A stretch of DNA of 22,362 nt from Limnoraphis robusta CS-951. GTDB taxonomy: Bacteria > Cyanobacteriota > Cyanobacteriia > Cyanobacteriales > Microcoleaceae. The stretch spans positions 1 to 22,362 of the forward strand of contig NZ_LATL02000353.1 of assembly GCF_000972705.2 (NCBI RefSeq). Direction: 5' to 3'. The position numbers were made by a program, and so were the translations under genes. The notes below the pieces were generated by a model. It saw nothing but the letters and a program-made list of their open reading frames with translations, ran no database searches and was not told where the DNA came from. Positions 7,183 to 13,161 of this stretch are shown in pieces. Numbering within the stretch: position 1 is the first letter of the stretch; every line of letters starts with the position of its first letter.

Positions 7183-7422
7183 TTAATTACCTCCCGCCTT
7201 TTGACGAATTCGATCTAAAACACGCTGTTCTAATTTCTCCATCGAACCTTTATCTTGTGTAGTTGGAGTAGTTAAAGGTGTAGGCGTTACCGTTGGTGTT
7301 GGCTGAGTTGTCGTTGTCGTCGGTCGAGAAACTGGGTGATTGGTTGTCGGTGTAGTTATAGGTGTCGGTTGACTCGGTTGCACCACAACAACGACCGGAG
7401 GAGGAATATCAACAATGAACAT
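7183..7422 (-). CDS. Pro/Thr-rich low-complexity small protein, first gene of the structural block
   Basis: The protein is 79 residues. A short start (MFIVDIPPPVVVVVQPS) is followed by about 35 residues of almost only Thr, Pro, Val, Gln and Ser (TTTTTQPTPTVTPTPL), then a charged helical tail (DKGSMEKLEQRVLDRIRQK). GAGG lies about eight bases before the ATG. The stop is one base before the next start region, consistent with one operon. The linker-like composition recalls the Gly-rich spacers of phage adsorption proteins, but there is no signal peptide and no membrane helix. Function unknown. Confidence 0.55.
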   Translation of the reverse strand: MFIVDIPPPVVVVVQPSQPTPITTPTTNHPVSRPTTTTTQPTPTVTPTPLTTPTTQDKGSMEKLEQRVLDRIRQKAGGN

Positions 7423-7581
7423 ATAAATGCCTCATTCAGTTGTTCAATTTCAACAATAAACGAACCGAAAAAAAAGCGTAACAGTAGCAATACGGATTTT
7501 TGAAGTACAAAAAATCTAAGTGTTTTTCTCTCAGTATTTTCACGGTATTAGGAAAATTTATATTTTTTAATCCTTGCACTG

Positions 7582-7638
7582 GTAGCCGAAAAATCTCGGT
7601 GTGGGGAGCCTCCAGACGGTTATCGCAAAAGCGGCTAC
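7582..7638. repeat. 7-bp dyad directly left of the 10-bp dyad
   Basis: GTAGCCG (7582-7588) pairs with CGGCTAC (7632-7638). It abuts the next dyad without gap, so two adjacent hairpins could form on ssDNA. Confidence 0.35.
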
Positions 7639-7694
7639 ATTTTCGCGCAAACTTTATCCCCGGCCAAAAGCAGAGATTTATTAGGCGCGAAAAT
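7639..7694. repeat. Perfect 10-bp inverted repeat, 36-nt loop
   Basis: ATTTTCGCGC at 7639-7648 is exactly complementary to GCGCGAAAAT at 7685-7694. On single-stranded DNA this would fold as a hairpin. A packaging signal, a minus-strand origin, or a folded attachment site as used by XerCD-dependent inoviruses are all possible. Confidence 0.5.
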
Positions 7695-7764
7695 TTGCCT
7701 GTTCTCGCTAACTCGTCTTCCGTCTTACACAAAATAGGAAGAAAATAAGAAGTTTGTGAAGATT

Positions 7765-7800
7765 TAAGTCAGATAAGTCAGATAAGTCAGGCTAAGTCAG
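7765..7800 (+). repeat. Four iteron-like direct repeats TAAGTCAG
   Basis: The octamer TAAGTCAG occurs at 7765, 7774, 7783 and 7793, with starts 9, 9 and 10 bases apart. Short direct repeats at near-helical spacing are typical of initiator-binding sites and fit a Rep-dependent origin, or binding sites for an element regulator. Confidence 0.6.
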
Positions 7801-7852
7801 GGAAGTTATTTTTAGACTAAATGTGATCCAGATATAAACTTTTGTAACGCTA

Positions 7853-7909
7853 CCTTGGCTAGTACGACCTTGCGGGAGTGCTAAAAAACTTCAACTCGAC
7901 CCGCCAAGG
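7853..7909. repeat. Nested dyad right of the iterons
   Basis: CCTTGGC (7853-7859) pairs with GCCAAGG (7903-7909), and inside it GCGGG (7872-7876) pairs with CCCGC (7900-7904, sharing bases with the outer arm). The dyads are alternatives or form a branched fold. Part of the origin candidate. Confidence 0.35.
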
Positions 7910-7967
7910 AATCCGTCGCCGCTTGCAGCTTAAGGGTTTTGGCAAGGGGGGGTGGATTTTTTGGAAT

Positions 7968-8351
7968 CTACGACTGATAAAACTGTCTAACTTTATGATC
8001 AATTGGCTCTACAGGCTGAGTGGGTTTAAATCTAACCAAAACCTCATATTCAACTCGACCGTTTTCACCTTCACCTAATGAACGACTAAACCAAACAGCA
8101 TTCTGTTTCGCACGACGTTTAAAATCCCGTCCTCCCCAACGAACAATCGACACCCCATCACGATCACACTCAACCACCGTCGCTCCAATTGAATCCCAGT
8201 CAAACTTGGGGAATGACTTAATATCGACCTGATAGGCTGGAGCTTTTGAATCAGTCGATAACATTGAAGAAGTCGCTAGCTTATCCAAGGAAACAGCTAT
8301 TTTCTCCAAAGCCTTGGCAATGCGAGACAAATAACAAAGATAATTTTCCAT
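7968..8351 (-). CDS. Hypothetical protein, candidate ssDNA-binding protein
   Basis: The 127-residue protein starts at ATG 8351, preceded by GAGGTGA. An N-terminal helix (LSRIAKALEKIAVSLDKLA, residues 9-27) looks like an oligomerising heptad helix. The rest is a compact beta-rich domain with Trp, Arg and aromatic residues (FDWDSIGATVVECDRDG, VRWGGRDFKRR, AVWFSRSLGEG, EVLVRFKP), the composition expected for an OB-like nucleic-acid-binding fold. It stands between the replication-side genes and the putative origin, where inoviruses often encode their ssDNA-binding protein (pV analogue). Role is inferred, not recognised by homology. Confidence 0.6.
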   Translation of the reverse strand: MENYLCYLSRIAKALEKIAVSLDKLATSSMLSTDSKAPAYQVDIKSFPKFDWDSIGATVVECDRDGVSIVRWGGRDFKRRAKQNAVWFSRSLGEGENGRVEYEVLVRFKPTQPVEPIDHKVRQFYQS

Positions 8352-8394
8352 GACAAATCACCTCAAATTGTTCATGCTGTTTTATAAAGCAGTC

Positions 8395-8958
8395 CTAACA
8401 CCTGCCCAAATATTTTGATCGCCGTTTCCCATTCTCACGCCACACCTTATAAAGATAAGGGCCGCACTTGTTACCATTCGATTTTTGAACATAACGACGC
8501 TCATACCAACCATTAGATGAAAGTTGTCGGGCAGAGGTATCGACTTGGTTGTTGGGCAGTTCCTCAGTTTGGTTGTTGGGCAGTTCCTCAGTTTGGTTGT
8601 TGGGCAGTTCATCACCAGGTAGTTGTTGGGCAAAGGTACCGCCTTGGTTGTTGGGCAGTTCCTCAGTTTGGTTGTTGGGCAGTTCCTCAGTTTGGTTGTT
8701 GGGCAGTTCCTCAGTTTGCTTGTTGGGCAGTTGTTGGACAAGCGGTAAAGTTAACCTAACCTCGTCAAAACTCAAATACTGTGGCCCAAAATCTAGATCA
8801 TTGATTCTAGCTATCCGTTTCTCGTAATTTGAATCGTCAACCTGAACAATGTGACCACGAGAATAAAGACAGCCAAGCTCAGGCTTATAAACGATCTTCA
8901 CCCAATCACCAGGATGAATCTGCTCAGGATTAATCGGTAAAGGTTTTTTCCGTGCCAT
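8395..8958 (-). CDS. Protein with LPNNQTEE tandem repeats between two small domains
   Basis: The frame is open to 9000, but the likely start is ATG 8958 (MARKKPLPINPEQIHPGDWV), 187 residues. The N-terminal domain (about 1-70, HPGDWVKIVYKPE) looks like a small SH3-like beta barrel. Then come seven LPNNQ copies, mostly as the eight-residue unit LPNNQTEE, in two clusters. The C-terminal 40 residues (WYERRYVQKSNGNKCGPYLY, then GKRRSKYLGRC) form a basic motif with CGPYLY and KYLGR. I associate that motif with small proteins of plasmids and phages, probably nucleic-acid-binding. The repeat makes a flexible linker whose length can vary by 24-bp slippage. Function unknown. Confidence 0.65.
   Translation of the reverse strand: MARKKPLPINPEQIHPGDWVKIVYKPELGCLYSRGHIVQVDDSNYEKRIARINDLDFGPQYLSFDEVRLTLPLVQQLPNKQTEELPNNQTEELPNNQTEELPNNQGGTFAQQLPGDELPNNQTEELPNNQTEELPNNQVDTSARQLSSNGWYERRYVQKSNGNKCGPYLYKVWRENGKRRSKYLGRC
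8541..8745 (-). repeat. 24-bp tandem repeat (LPNNQTEE units)
   Basis: The plus-strand unit is TTGGTTGTTGGGCAGTTCCT plus CAGT. Seven cores of TTGTTGGGCAGTT or near-identical sequence occur in two clusters of three and four, separated by a diverged segment (8605-8640). The same ACTGCCCAACAACCAA core recurs on the other strand at 12655-12720 in the divergent gene. Confidence 0.75.
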
Positions 8959-9027
8959 AATAAGTTTTGTTGAAATGACATAACAACGTAGCGATCGCAC
9001 TCTGAATAAGCGATCGCATTTTAATTG

Positions 9028-9255
9028 CTACTGAGAACCGTCACAAGAAGTTTTACTGTTAGCATCAATATATTTTTGAAGCATTGATGCAATATCCCAA
9101 ACTTCAGCTTTGGTTAAATAATATAAAGCCTCCTGAAATCGCCTATCTGAATCAGATTTCAACCACCATAAAGCAGCAGTAAGATAGCTAAAATTCCAGT
9201 CTTCCTCTTGCTGCAATCTACTATCAATAGCCAAAATAACATTCTGATAATCCAT
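9028..9255 (-). CDS. Small paralogue 3 of a tandem family
   Basis: The protein is 75 residues, beginning MDYQNVILAIDSRLQQ, and has a helical body with the family core (YLTAALWWLKSDSDRRFQEA and EVWDIASMLQKYID) and the ending KTSCDGSQ. AAGGAGA lies six bases before the ATG. It is a shorter copy of the gene next door (9265-9513), from which it is separated by nine bases, so a recent tandem duplication of about 250 bp is evident. The family is unknown to me; it is predicted all-helical, possibly a helix-hairpin protein interaction domain. Confidence 0.65.
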   Translation of the reverse strand: MDYQNVILAIDSRLQQEEDWNFSYLTAALWWLKSDSDRRFQEALYYLTKAEVWDIASMLQKYIDANSKTSCDGSQ

Positions 9256-9264
9256 ACTGTCTCC

Positions 9265-9513
9265 TTAATAATCAGAACCGTCACAAGAAGTTTTACTGTT
9301 AGCATCAATATATTTGTGAAACATTGATGCAATATCCCAGGCTTCAGCTTGACGCAAATAATATGAAACCTCCTGAAATCGCCTATCTGAATCAAATTTC
9401 AACAACCATAAAGCAGCAGTAAGATAGCGAAATTTCGAGTAAGAGTAAAACTTCTTCTTGGCCTCTTGCTGCAATGTACGATCAATAGCTGAAATAACAT
9501 TCTGATAATCCAT
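9265..9513 (-). CDS. Small paralogue 2 of a tandem family
   Basis: The protein is 82 residues, close to its downstream neighbour: MDYQNVISAIDRTLQQ, then KKFYSYSKFRYLTAALWLLK, AEAWDIASMFHKYID and the end KTSCDGSDY. The insertion KKFYSYSKF is shared with the third family member at 10589 but missing from 9028-9255. Strong AAGGAGA ribosome site. The stop codon region (AATAATCAGAACCGTCACAA on the plus strand) is also found at the end of the repeat gene 9523, so homologous DNA flanks each copy. Confidence 0.65.
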   Translation of the reverse strand: MDYQNVISAIDRTLQQEAKKKFYSYSKFRYLTAALWLLKFDSDRRFQEVSYYLRQAEAWDIASMFHKYIDANSKTSCDGSDY

Positions 9514-9522
9514 ACCGTCTCC

Positions 9523-10539
9523 TTAATAATCAGAACCGTCACAAATAACAACTTCCCACCCAGAAGAAGAAGAGTTAACCATGATAGGTTGATCTGCCCA
9601 GTCAAGAGGAATGATCACAGTTAAAATATCTTCAAACTGATGAACAGAAGGCTCTAAGTGAGAAACATAAACAGGAGGTTTAGTCTGTTCAGATTTAGCA
9701 CCAGGGGGAGTTTTGCAATCACTGTCAACAAAGAATTGAAGCTTAGGACAGGAGTTGATTTTTCTCCAAATAAAATCGGTCAGTTCCTCTGTTAAATCGT
9801 CCAAAATTAAACCATCTTCAACTTCACAAGCGAAAAGACTTAAAACTTTAAGTTTGATGGTTGAGTGCAATTCTTCGGTAAACGTCCAAACTTTCGGATC
9901 GGCAGGTAACGGTTCAAGGCTTGCACCGGAACAAGTTTCGCAATCGGCATCAATGGTTGTCTGGCGATCGCCAACTTCCATCACTTCAGAATTTGGACAA
10001 AGGGGAATTTCGCGATCGCCAACTTCCATCACTTCAGAATTTACACAGGGGGAAGTTTCGCGATCGCCAACTTCCATCACTTCAGAATCAGCATCGATGG
10101 TTGTCTGACAATCGCCAACTTCCATCACTTCAGAATTTGGACAAAGGGGAATTTCGCGATCGCCAACTTCCATCACTTCAGAATTTACACAGGGGGAAGT
10201 TTCGCGATCGCCAACTTCCATCACTTCAGAATCAGCATCGATGGTTGTCTGACAATCGCCAACTTCCATCACTTCAGAATTTGGACAAAGGGGAATTTCG
10301 CGATCGCCAACTTCCATCACTTCAGAATTTACACAGGGGGAAGTTTCGCGATCGCCAACTTCCATCACTTCAGAATCAGCATCGATGGTTGTCTGACAAT
10401 CGCCAACTTCCATCACTTCAGAATTTGGACAAAGGGAAATTTCACGATCGCCAACTTCCATCACTTCAGAATTTACACAGGGGGAAGTTTCGCGATCACC
10501 AACTTGACATTCTCGATTTTGTCCAATGTGTTCAATCAT
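9523..10539 (-). CDS. Large protein with 11 tandem 16-residue Cys-containing repeats
   Basis: The protein is 338 residues from ATG 10539 (GGAGA upstream). After a short start (MIEHIGQNRECQ) it consists of 16-residue units SEVMEVGDRETSPCVN, SEVMEVGDREIPLCPN and SEVMEVGDCQTTIDAD repeated in that order, so the true period is 48 residues (144 bp). There are eleven full units plus a partial one. Most units have one Cys. A unique C-terminal domain (about residues 200-338: FTEELHSTIKLKVLSLFACE, DDLTEELTDFIWRKINS) ends VVICDGSDY, matching the end of the neighbouring paralogue. No signal peptide or membrane helix. Function unknown; it may be a spacer or a multivalent binding protein. Confidence 0.65.
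   Translation of the reverse strand: MIEHIGQNRECQVGDRETSPCVNSEVMEVGDREISLCPNSEVMEVGDCQTTIDADSEVMEVGDRETSPCVNSEVMEVGDREIPLCPNSEVMEVGDCQTTIDADSEVMEVGDRETSPCVNSEVMEVGDREIPLCPNSEVMEVGDCQTTIDADSEVMEVGDRETSPCVNSEVMEVGDREIPLCPNSEVMEVGDRQTTIDADCETCSGASLEPLPADPKVWTFTEELHSTIKLKVLSLFACEVEDGLILDDLTEELTDFIWRKINSCPKLQFFVDSDCKTPPGAKSEQTKPPVYVSHLEPSVHQFEDILTVIIPLDWADQPIMVNSSSSGWEVVICDGSDY
9949..10508 (-). repeat. 48-bp tandem repeat with 144-bp higher-order period and HIP1 cores
   Basis: The constant part of each unit on the plus strand is CGCCAACTTCCATCACTTCA followed by GAAT. It is preceded in many units by GCGATCG, so each such unit holds a HIP1 octamer. Three unit types alternate in fixed order and successive 144-bp blocks are nearly identical, which indicates recent block duplication. 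Confidence 0.85.
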
Positions 10540-10549
10540 TTGATTTTCT

Positions 10550-10950
10550 CCAGATATTAGGTATCAGTTCAAAAAATTCTAATTACTTCTAAAAATCGAC
10601 ATTAGGATTAATGTCTTTATAAAGTATTGATGCAATATGCGAATTAACATCAATATCTTCTAAAAGCATTGATACAACATACCAACCTTGAGTTTGAGCT
10701 ATATATTCTAGAAGCATTGATGCAATATCCCAGGCTTCAGCTTGACGCAAATAATATGAAGCCTCCTGAAATCGCCTATCTGAATCAGATTTCAACCACC
10801 ATAAAGCCGCTGCAAGATGAGAAAAATCCGAATAAGAGTAAAACTTCTTGTTTGCCTGTTGGTGCAATCTACTATCAATAACAGACATAACATTCAGGTA
10901 ATTATGCTGTTCATCCATGTTATTTCCTCCAGGTATTAGGTATCAGTTCA
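10550..10950 (-). repeat. Direct repeat of a ribosome-site cassette before two genes
   Basis: The plus-strand sequence ATTAGGTATCAGTTCA, preceded by CTCCAG and one or two variable bases, occurs at about 10550-10573 and again at 10927-10950. Read on the minus strand it gives the leader with GGAG just before the starts of the genes at 10539 and 10918. In the second place it also codes for the last residues of the winged-helix gene. It marks the ends of a duplicated or shuffled segment. Confidence 0.55.
10589..10918 (-). CDS. Paralogue 1 of the tandem family, with extended C-terminus
   Basis: The protein is 109 residues. MDEQHNYLNVMSVIDSRLHQ is followed by KKFYSYSDFSHLAAALWWLK, the family core SDSDRRFQEASYYLRQAEAW, and then a triplicated helix motif (DIASMLLEYI, YVVSMLLEDI, HIASILYKDI). 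It has strong TGGAGG seven bases before the ATG. It is the most divergent of the three paralogues and lacks the CDGS ending. The internal repetition of the A-S-M-L-x-x-(D/Y)-I helix shows the family expands by small duplications. Function unknown. Confidence 0.65.
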   Translation of the reverse strand: MDEQHNYLNVMSVIDSRLHQQANKKFYSYSDFSHLAAALWWLKSDSDRRFQEASYYLRQAEAWDIASMLLEYIAQTQGWYVVSMLLEDIDVNSHIASILYKDINPNVDF

Positions 10951-11651
10951 GCAAACCTTTGATAAAGTTTGTCCCAATCTATAGGACGGGGAGTATAGTA
11001 ATATTCCCAGCCCTGTTCTAAAGCCCGACGTAAGAACCCAGGGGGATTCAGAACATTTTTCTGACTCAAAAGGTATGCGATCGCCATCGCCACTTCTTTC
11101 GGTGTAAACGCTCGTAACCAGTCGGATTGGTGAACATTGAGTTCAATTCCAGCCGCTTGAACCAACTCAATGTTTTCCTGAAAGTTTTCCTCAAAATCAC
11201 TATCCAATTCTTCAGCTTGGTTGATTAAATGATCATCACCAAGAGAGTCACTTTCATGGATGATAAACAGTTGTTGTTGTATATCATCCGATTTGACGTG
11301 TAGCTGGTTTTGGGGTGATTTTTTACGATTTCCTGCGGGGTCTTGGGATTTTTTTCGCGGGGGTTTTTTTAACAGCTTGTCAATCCCATAACAGACAATC
11401 CGCTTAATATTCCAAGCGAATTCACGCACAATGTTGATTACCCCCTTATCCTCAAGAAGACGAATTGCAGCCTTGAGGGTATCTCGGTGATAGGATTTCC
11501 CCCGATGGGTTTTAACCCAGTCGTTAAAATCCCGAAAATCATAGGCATCAGAGTTAGGATTATTAACCATCCACTGCCAGAAATGGGTAGCCGATGGAGT
11601 CAATTGCAGCTTTAAAGAAAGCTGCTGATGTTTAGCGCTCCAAAATGACAT
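10920..11651 (-). CDS. Winged-helix DNA-binding protein, possible replication-associated
   Basis: The protein is 243 residues. The N-terminal 75 form a probable winged helix (FRDFNDWVKTHRG, then YHRDTLKAAIRLLEDKGVIN). A basic linker (KKPPRKKSQDPAGNRKKSP) and an acidic stretch follow. The C-terminal domain contains FTPKEVAMAIAYLLSQ and NPPGFLRRALEQGW; a G-F-L-x-x-A-L-x-x-G-W helix of this kind is common at the end of phage and plasmid replication or DnaD-like proteins. The position at the head of the block, right after a terminator, fits an early replication or regulatory protein. The stop overlaps the ribosome cassette of the next gene. Confidence 0.62.
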   Translation of the reverse strand: MSFWSAKHQQLSLKLQLTPSATHFWQWMVNNPNSDAYDFRDFNDWVKTHRGKSYHRDTLKAAIRLLEDKGVINIVREFAWNIKRIVCYGIDKLLKKPPRKKSQDPAGNRKKSPQNQLHVKSDDIQQQLFIIHESDSLGDDHLINQAEELDSDFEENFQENIELVQAAGIELNVHQSDWLRAFTPKEVAMAIAYLLSQKNVLNPPGFLRRALEQGWEYYYTPRPIDWDKLYQRFAELIPNTWRK

Positions 11652-11677
11652 AACAAAATTCTCTCTAAATACACAAA

Positions 11678-11704
11678 AACCAGCCCCAAATACAAGGACT
11701 GGTT
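11678..11704 (-). terminator. Intrinsic terminator between regulator unit and winged-helix gene
   Basis: Read on the minus strand, AACCAG (11704-11699) with further C:G pairs folds with CTGGTT (11683-11678), followed by a T run (11679-11675, TTTTTG). It would separate the HTH/coiled-coil unit from the genes below. Confidence 0.6.
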
Positions 11705-11707
11705 AAA

Positions 11708-11881
11708 TCATTCTTCTTCAGAATTATCAATAGGTGGAAGCGATTCACCGGTTTTATGGCTTAATTCTTCACAAAGTTTTAGTAAACTAGAACGACGAGA
11801 AATTAATCTCTGTTTTTTAGAATTAAGCTTGTCAATTTCAGAATCATACTCAAGCAACTGATCATCGACTTCATCAATCAA
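11708..11881 (-). CDS. Short coiled-coil protein, start ambiguous
   Basis: The convincing part of this frame is the last 57 residues, starting at a TTG (11881-11879) that overlaps the HTH gene stop as TTGA. They read LLEYDSEIDKLNSKKQRLIS with heptad spacing and an acidic end (PPIDNSEEE), a coiled coil. The frame is in fact open upstream to an ATG at 12112 (134 residues), but there it runs opposite a well-formed HTH protein and its own translation is Gly/Ser/Arg low complexity. I therefore prefer the short version, or a frameshift fusion with the HTH protein. Probably a partner of the regulator. Confidence 0.45.
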   Translation of the reverse strand: MIDEVDDQLLEYDSEIDKLNSKKQRLISRRSSLLKLCEELSHKTGESLPPIDNSEEE

Positions 11882-12108
11882 TTGCTGGAGGATTCCCCCA
11901 GATACCGTTCTTCGAGAGCCTGACCCGAAAGAACCTGATCCAAAGTCAGCTCGTTGCGACCAATCCGATCCACCAAAGCCGAAGCGCTGAGACCGAGACT
12001 TCGAGCTATCTTCTTGAAACCCACCTTGCCCTGAGCTGTCACACTCAGGCTGAAACCCTCCAAATCGCCGTCCATGTTGTGACGCCGCTTTATCATCTTT
12101 ATCTTCAC
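11878..12108 (-). CDS. Small HTH DNA-binding protein, likely element repressor or regulator
   Basis: The protein is 76 residues from GTG 12108, with GGAG seven bases upstream. Residues about 23-50 (VGFKKIARSLGLSASALVDR) have the sequence form of a helix-turn-helix: a positioned helix, Gly turn, then a recognition helix with Ser/Ala. The C-terminus (ELTLDQVLSGQALEERYLG) is helical. It reads away from the plus-strand genes across 194 bp carrying three repeated sites, the arrangement of a phage-type regulator and its operators. A second frame is open across the whole gene. Binding to the sites is inference. Confidence 0.6.
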   Translation of the reverse strand: MKIKMIKRRHNMDGDLEGFSLSVTAQGKVGFKKIARSLGLSASALVDRIGRNELTLDQVLSGQALEERYLGESSSN

Positions 12109-12134
12109 TCATACACTCCAACTCAATAGTAACA

Positions 12135-12242
12135 AGATTACACCTATAATGTAACAGGCATTATCCAAAACAACAAGAAAGATTATGCTTGTTATTTTAC
12201 ATGGAAGCTGCAATAATAATAAAAAGATTACGCACGTAATCT
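12135..12242. promoter_or_regulatory. Three AGATTAY operator-like sites spaced 45 bp apart
   Basis: AGATTAC at 12135, AGATTAT at 12180 and AGATTAC at 12225 start exactly 45 bases apart. The first lies in TTACA-N7-TGTAA (12138-12154), and the last in a near-perfect palindrome, AGATTACG-CA-CGTAATCT (12225-12242). The set fills the gap between the divergent HTH gene and the gene at 12303. They are good candidates for sites bound by the HTH protein to control both arms. Confidence 0.55.
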
Positions 12243-12302
12243 AGCAGAGCGTCAACATAACGGCTGGATATTGTCCAGCCCTTACTCACCCATAGTTAAA
12301 CA

Positions 12303-12902
12303 ATGAAACTCGAACAGCTCAAAGCCATCGCCCTGGAACTAGCCATATCCCGTGAGGAAGTCAGGAAATTTGGAGACTTGCGCCGGCGGGAAACTTGGGA
12401 AAATGCGATCGCCCACCGGAAAAACGCGATCGCCGAACAAGAGAAAAAACAGAGACGCATCGAGGAGATCACAAAAACCCGTGAACAGCTCATCAGGCAA
12501 TCAATCTGCAAGCAACTACCTCAAATGAACCTCAGACAGCTCAAAGCGATCGCTGAGGAACTGGGAATTACCCGAGAGGAAGTTAAAAAAGTCGGGCCAG
12601 CAAACCATATAGAGTCTTGGTTAGAAGCAGTTAGAAAAAAACTGAATCCCCAACTGCCCAACAACCAAGTTAGTCAACTTGCCCAACAACTGCCCAACAA
12701 CCAAGTTAATCAACTTGCCCAACAACCAATTCACTGTAACCCAAGCTTCTGCATCTACTTAGAAGGAAAGTTAATCACCTGTCAAAGCGAATCTGAAGCG
12801 AAACGACTAGCAAACAACCTGAAGAAAAAACACCCCGACAAAACCATTACAATAGAGCGAAGAATTCGACCACCACCAAAAGAAATAATATTCAAAGAAT
12901 GA
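12303..12902 (+). CDS. Protein with duplicated SAP/Rho-N-like helical motif and PNNQ linker
   Basis: The protein is 199 residues. Two related helical units occur at residues 1-36 and 75-110, with the shared pattern LKAIA-x-EL-x-I-(S/T)REEV-(R/K)K-x-G followed later by W-x-x-A. This resembles small SAP/Rho-N-like nucleic-acid-binding helices. They are separated by a charged coiled stretch (EQEKKQRRIEEITKTREQLI). A Gln/Asn-rich linker with two PNNQV(S/N)QLAQQ copies precedes a C-terminal domain with basic end. Three HIP1 sites lie in the gene. No ribosome site is obvious. First gene of the divergent arm; probably DNA-binding, role unknown. Confidence 0.6.
   Translation: MKLEQLKAIALELAISREEVRKFGDLRRRETWENAIAHRKNAIAEQEKKQRRIEEITKTREQLIRQSICKQLPQMNLRQLKAIAEELGITREEVKKVGPANHIESWLEAVRKKLNPQLPNNQVSQLAQQLPNNQVNQLAQQPIHCNPSFCIYLEGKLITCQSESEAKRLANNLKKKHPDKTITIERRIRPPPKEIIFKE
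12645..12726 (+). repeat. PNNQ-coding repeat shared with the gene at 8395
   Basis: CTGCCCAACAACCAAGTTA occurs twice, each followed by a related TTGCCCAACAAC copy. The core is the same as in the 24-bp repeat of 8541-8745, there on the opposite strand, so inverted copies flank several kilobases of the element. Confidence 0.6.
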
Positions 12903-12932
12903 AGAAAGAGTTTCAACACACAGAGAAAGTTT

Positions 12933-13088
12933 ATGTCAATACGAATGAACATAGTTCAAAAAAACCGACGCCGAAAAAAACGAGGACTGAAACGCCTTAA
13001 TTTAGAAGGCGCAATGGGAGCCAAAACTCTTTCATCTCCAGAGTTTTCAGGGTTCAGTCGTCAAGCAAAATACAAGCGTTCAAGTTAA
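12933..13088 (+). CDS. Very small, highly basic protein (51 aa)
   Basis: ATG 12933 to TAA 13088. The N-terminus MSIRMNIVQKNRRRKKRGLK is strongly basic, followed by RLNLEGAMGAKTLSS and a second basic end (RQAKYKRSS). AGAGAAAG precedes the start by a few bases. Between two genes of the same strand in a compact phage-like arm, a small DNA- or RNA-binding protein is plausible. Recognition is weak because of size. Confidence 0.45.
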   Translation: MSIRMNIVQKNRRRKKRGLKRLNLEGAMGAKTLSSPEFSGFSRQAKYKRSS

Positions 13089-13161
13089 GGATGTTGCCTA
13101 TGTAAAAAACGTCTTGTCTGCATAATTACCACTTGCTTCACTACTTTCAACAAAGTTAGCC

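Larger units (their letters stand above)
7423..7967. promoter_or_regulatory. 545-bp non-coding region: candidate replication origin and promoter of the structural operon
   Basis: This is the only long gene-free stretch in the minus-strand block. It contains four TAAGTCAG iterons (7765-7800) and several dyads (7582-7638, 7639-7694, 7853-7909), including a perfect 10-bp pair. In inoviruses one main intergenic region holds the plus and minus origins and the packaging hairpin, and a rolling-circle Rep is encoded downstream. By that analogy this is the best origin candidate, and it must also carry the promoter for the gene at 7422. Two short ORFs on opposite strands cross it, but they look unlike protein and are better explained by chance. 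Confidence 0.5.

Noticed and set aside
7436..7748. Two opposing short ORFs (98 aa minus, 82 aa plus) in the non-coding region
   Set aside because: Their composition is unlike protein, they lack ribosome sites and cross the dyads; best seen as chance ORFs in a candidate origin.
7878..8078. 66-aa plus-strand ORF
   Set aside because: It runs antisense into the well-formed 7968-8351 gene and has no ribosome site.
8382..8827. Other ORFs across the 24-bp repeat
   Set aside because: Same reason: 24 bp is a multiple of three. Only the 8395-8958 frame has sensible flanking domains.
8541..10508. CRISPR array
   Set aside because: Repeats are directly adjacent, in coding frame, without unique spacers, and there are no cas genes.
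9755..10592. Long plus-strand ORFs (117 and 223 aa) across the repeat gene
   Set aside because: The repeat unit is 48 bp, a multiple of three, so any frame free of stops in one unit stays open for the whole array; the minus frame has the ribosome site and a unique C-terminal domain.
11882..12112. Upstream part of the 11708-12121 frame as the real N-terminus
   Set aside because: It is low-complexity Gly/Ser/Arg opposite a good HTH protein, and the GTG at 12108 is better placed relative to GGAG than the ATG at 12112.
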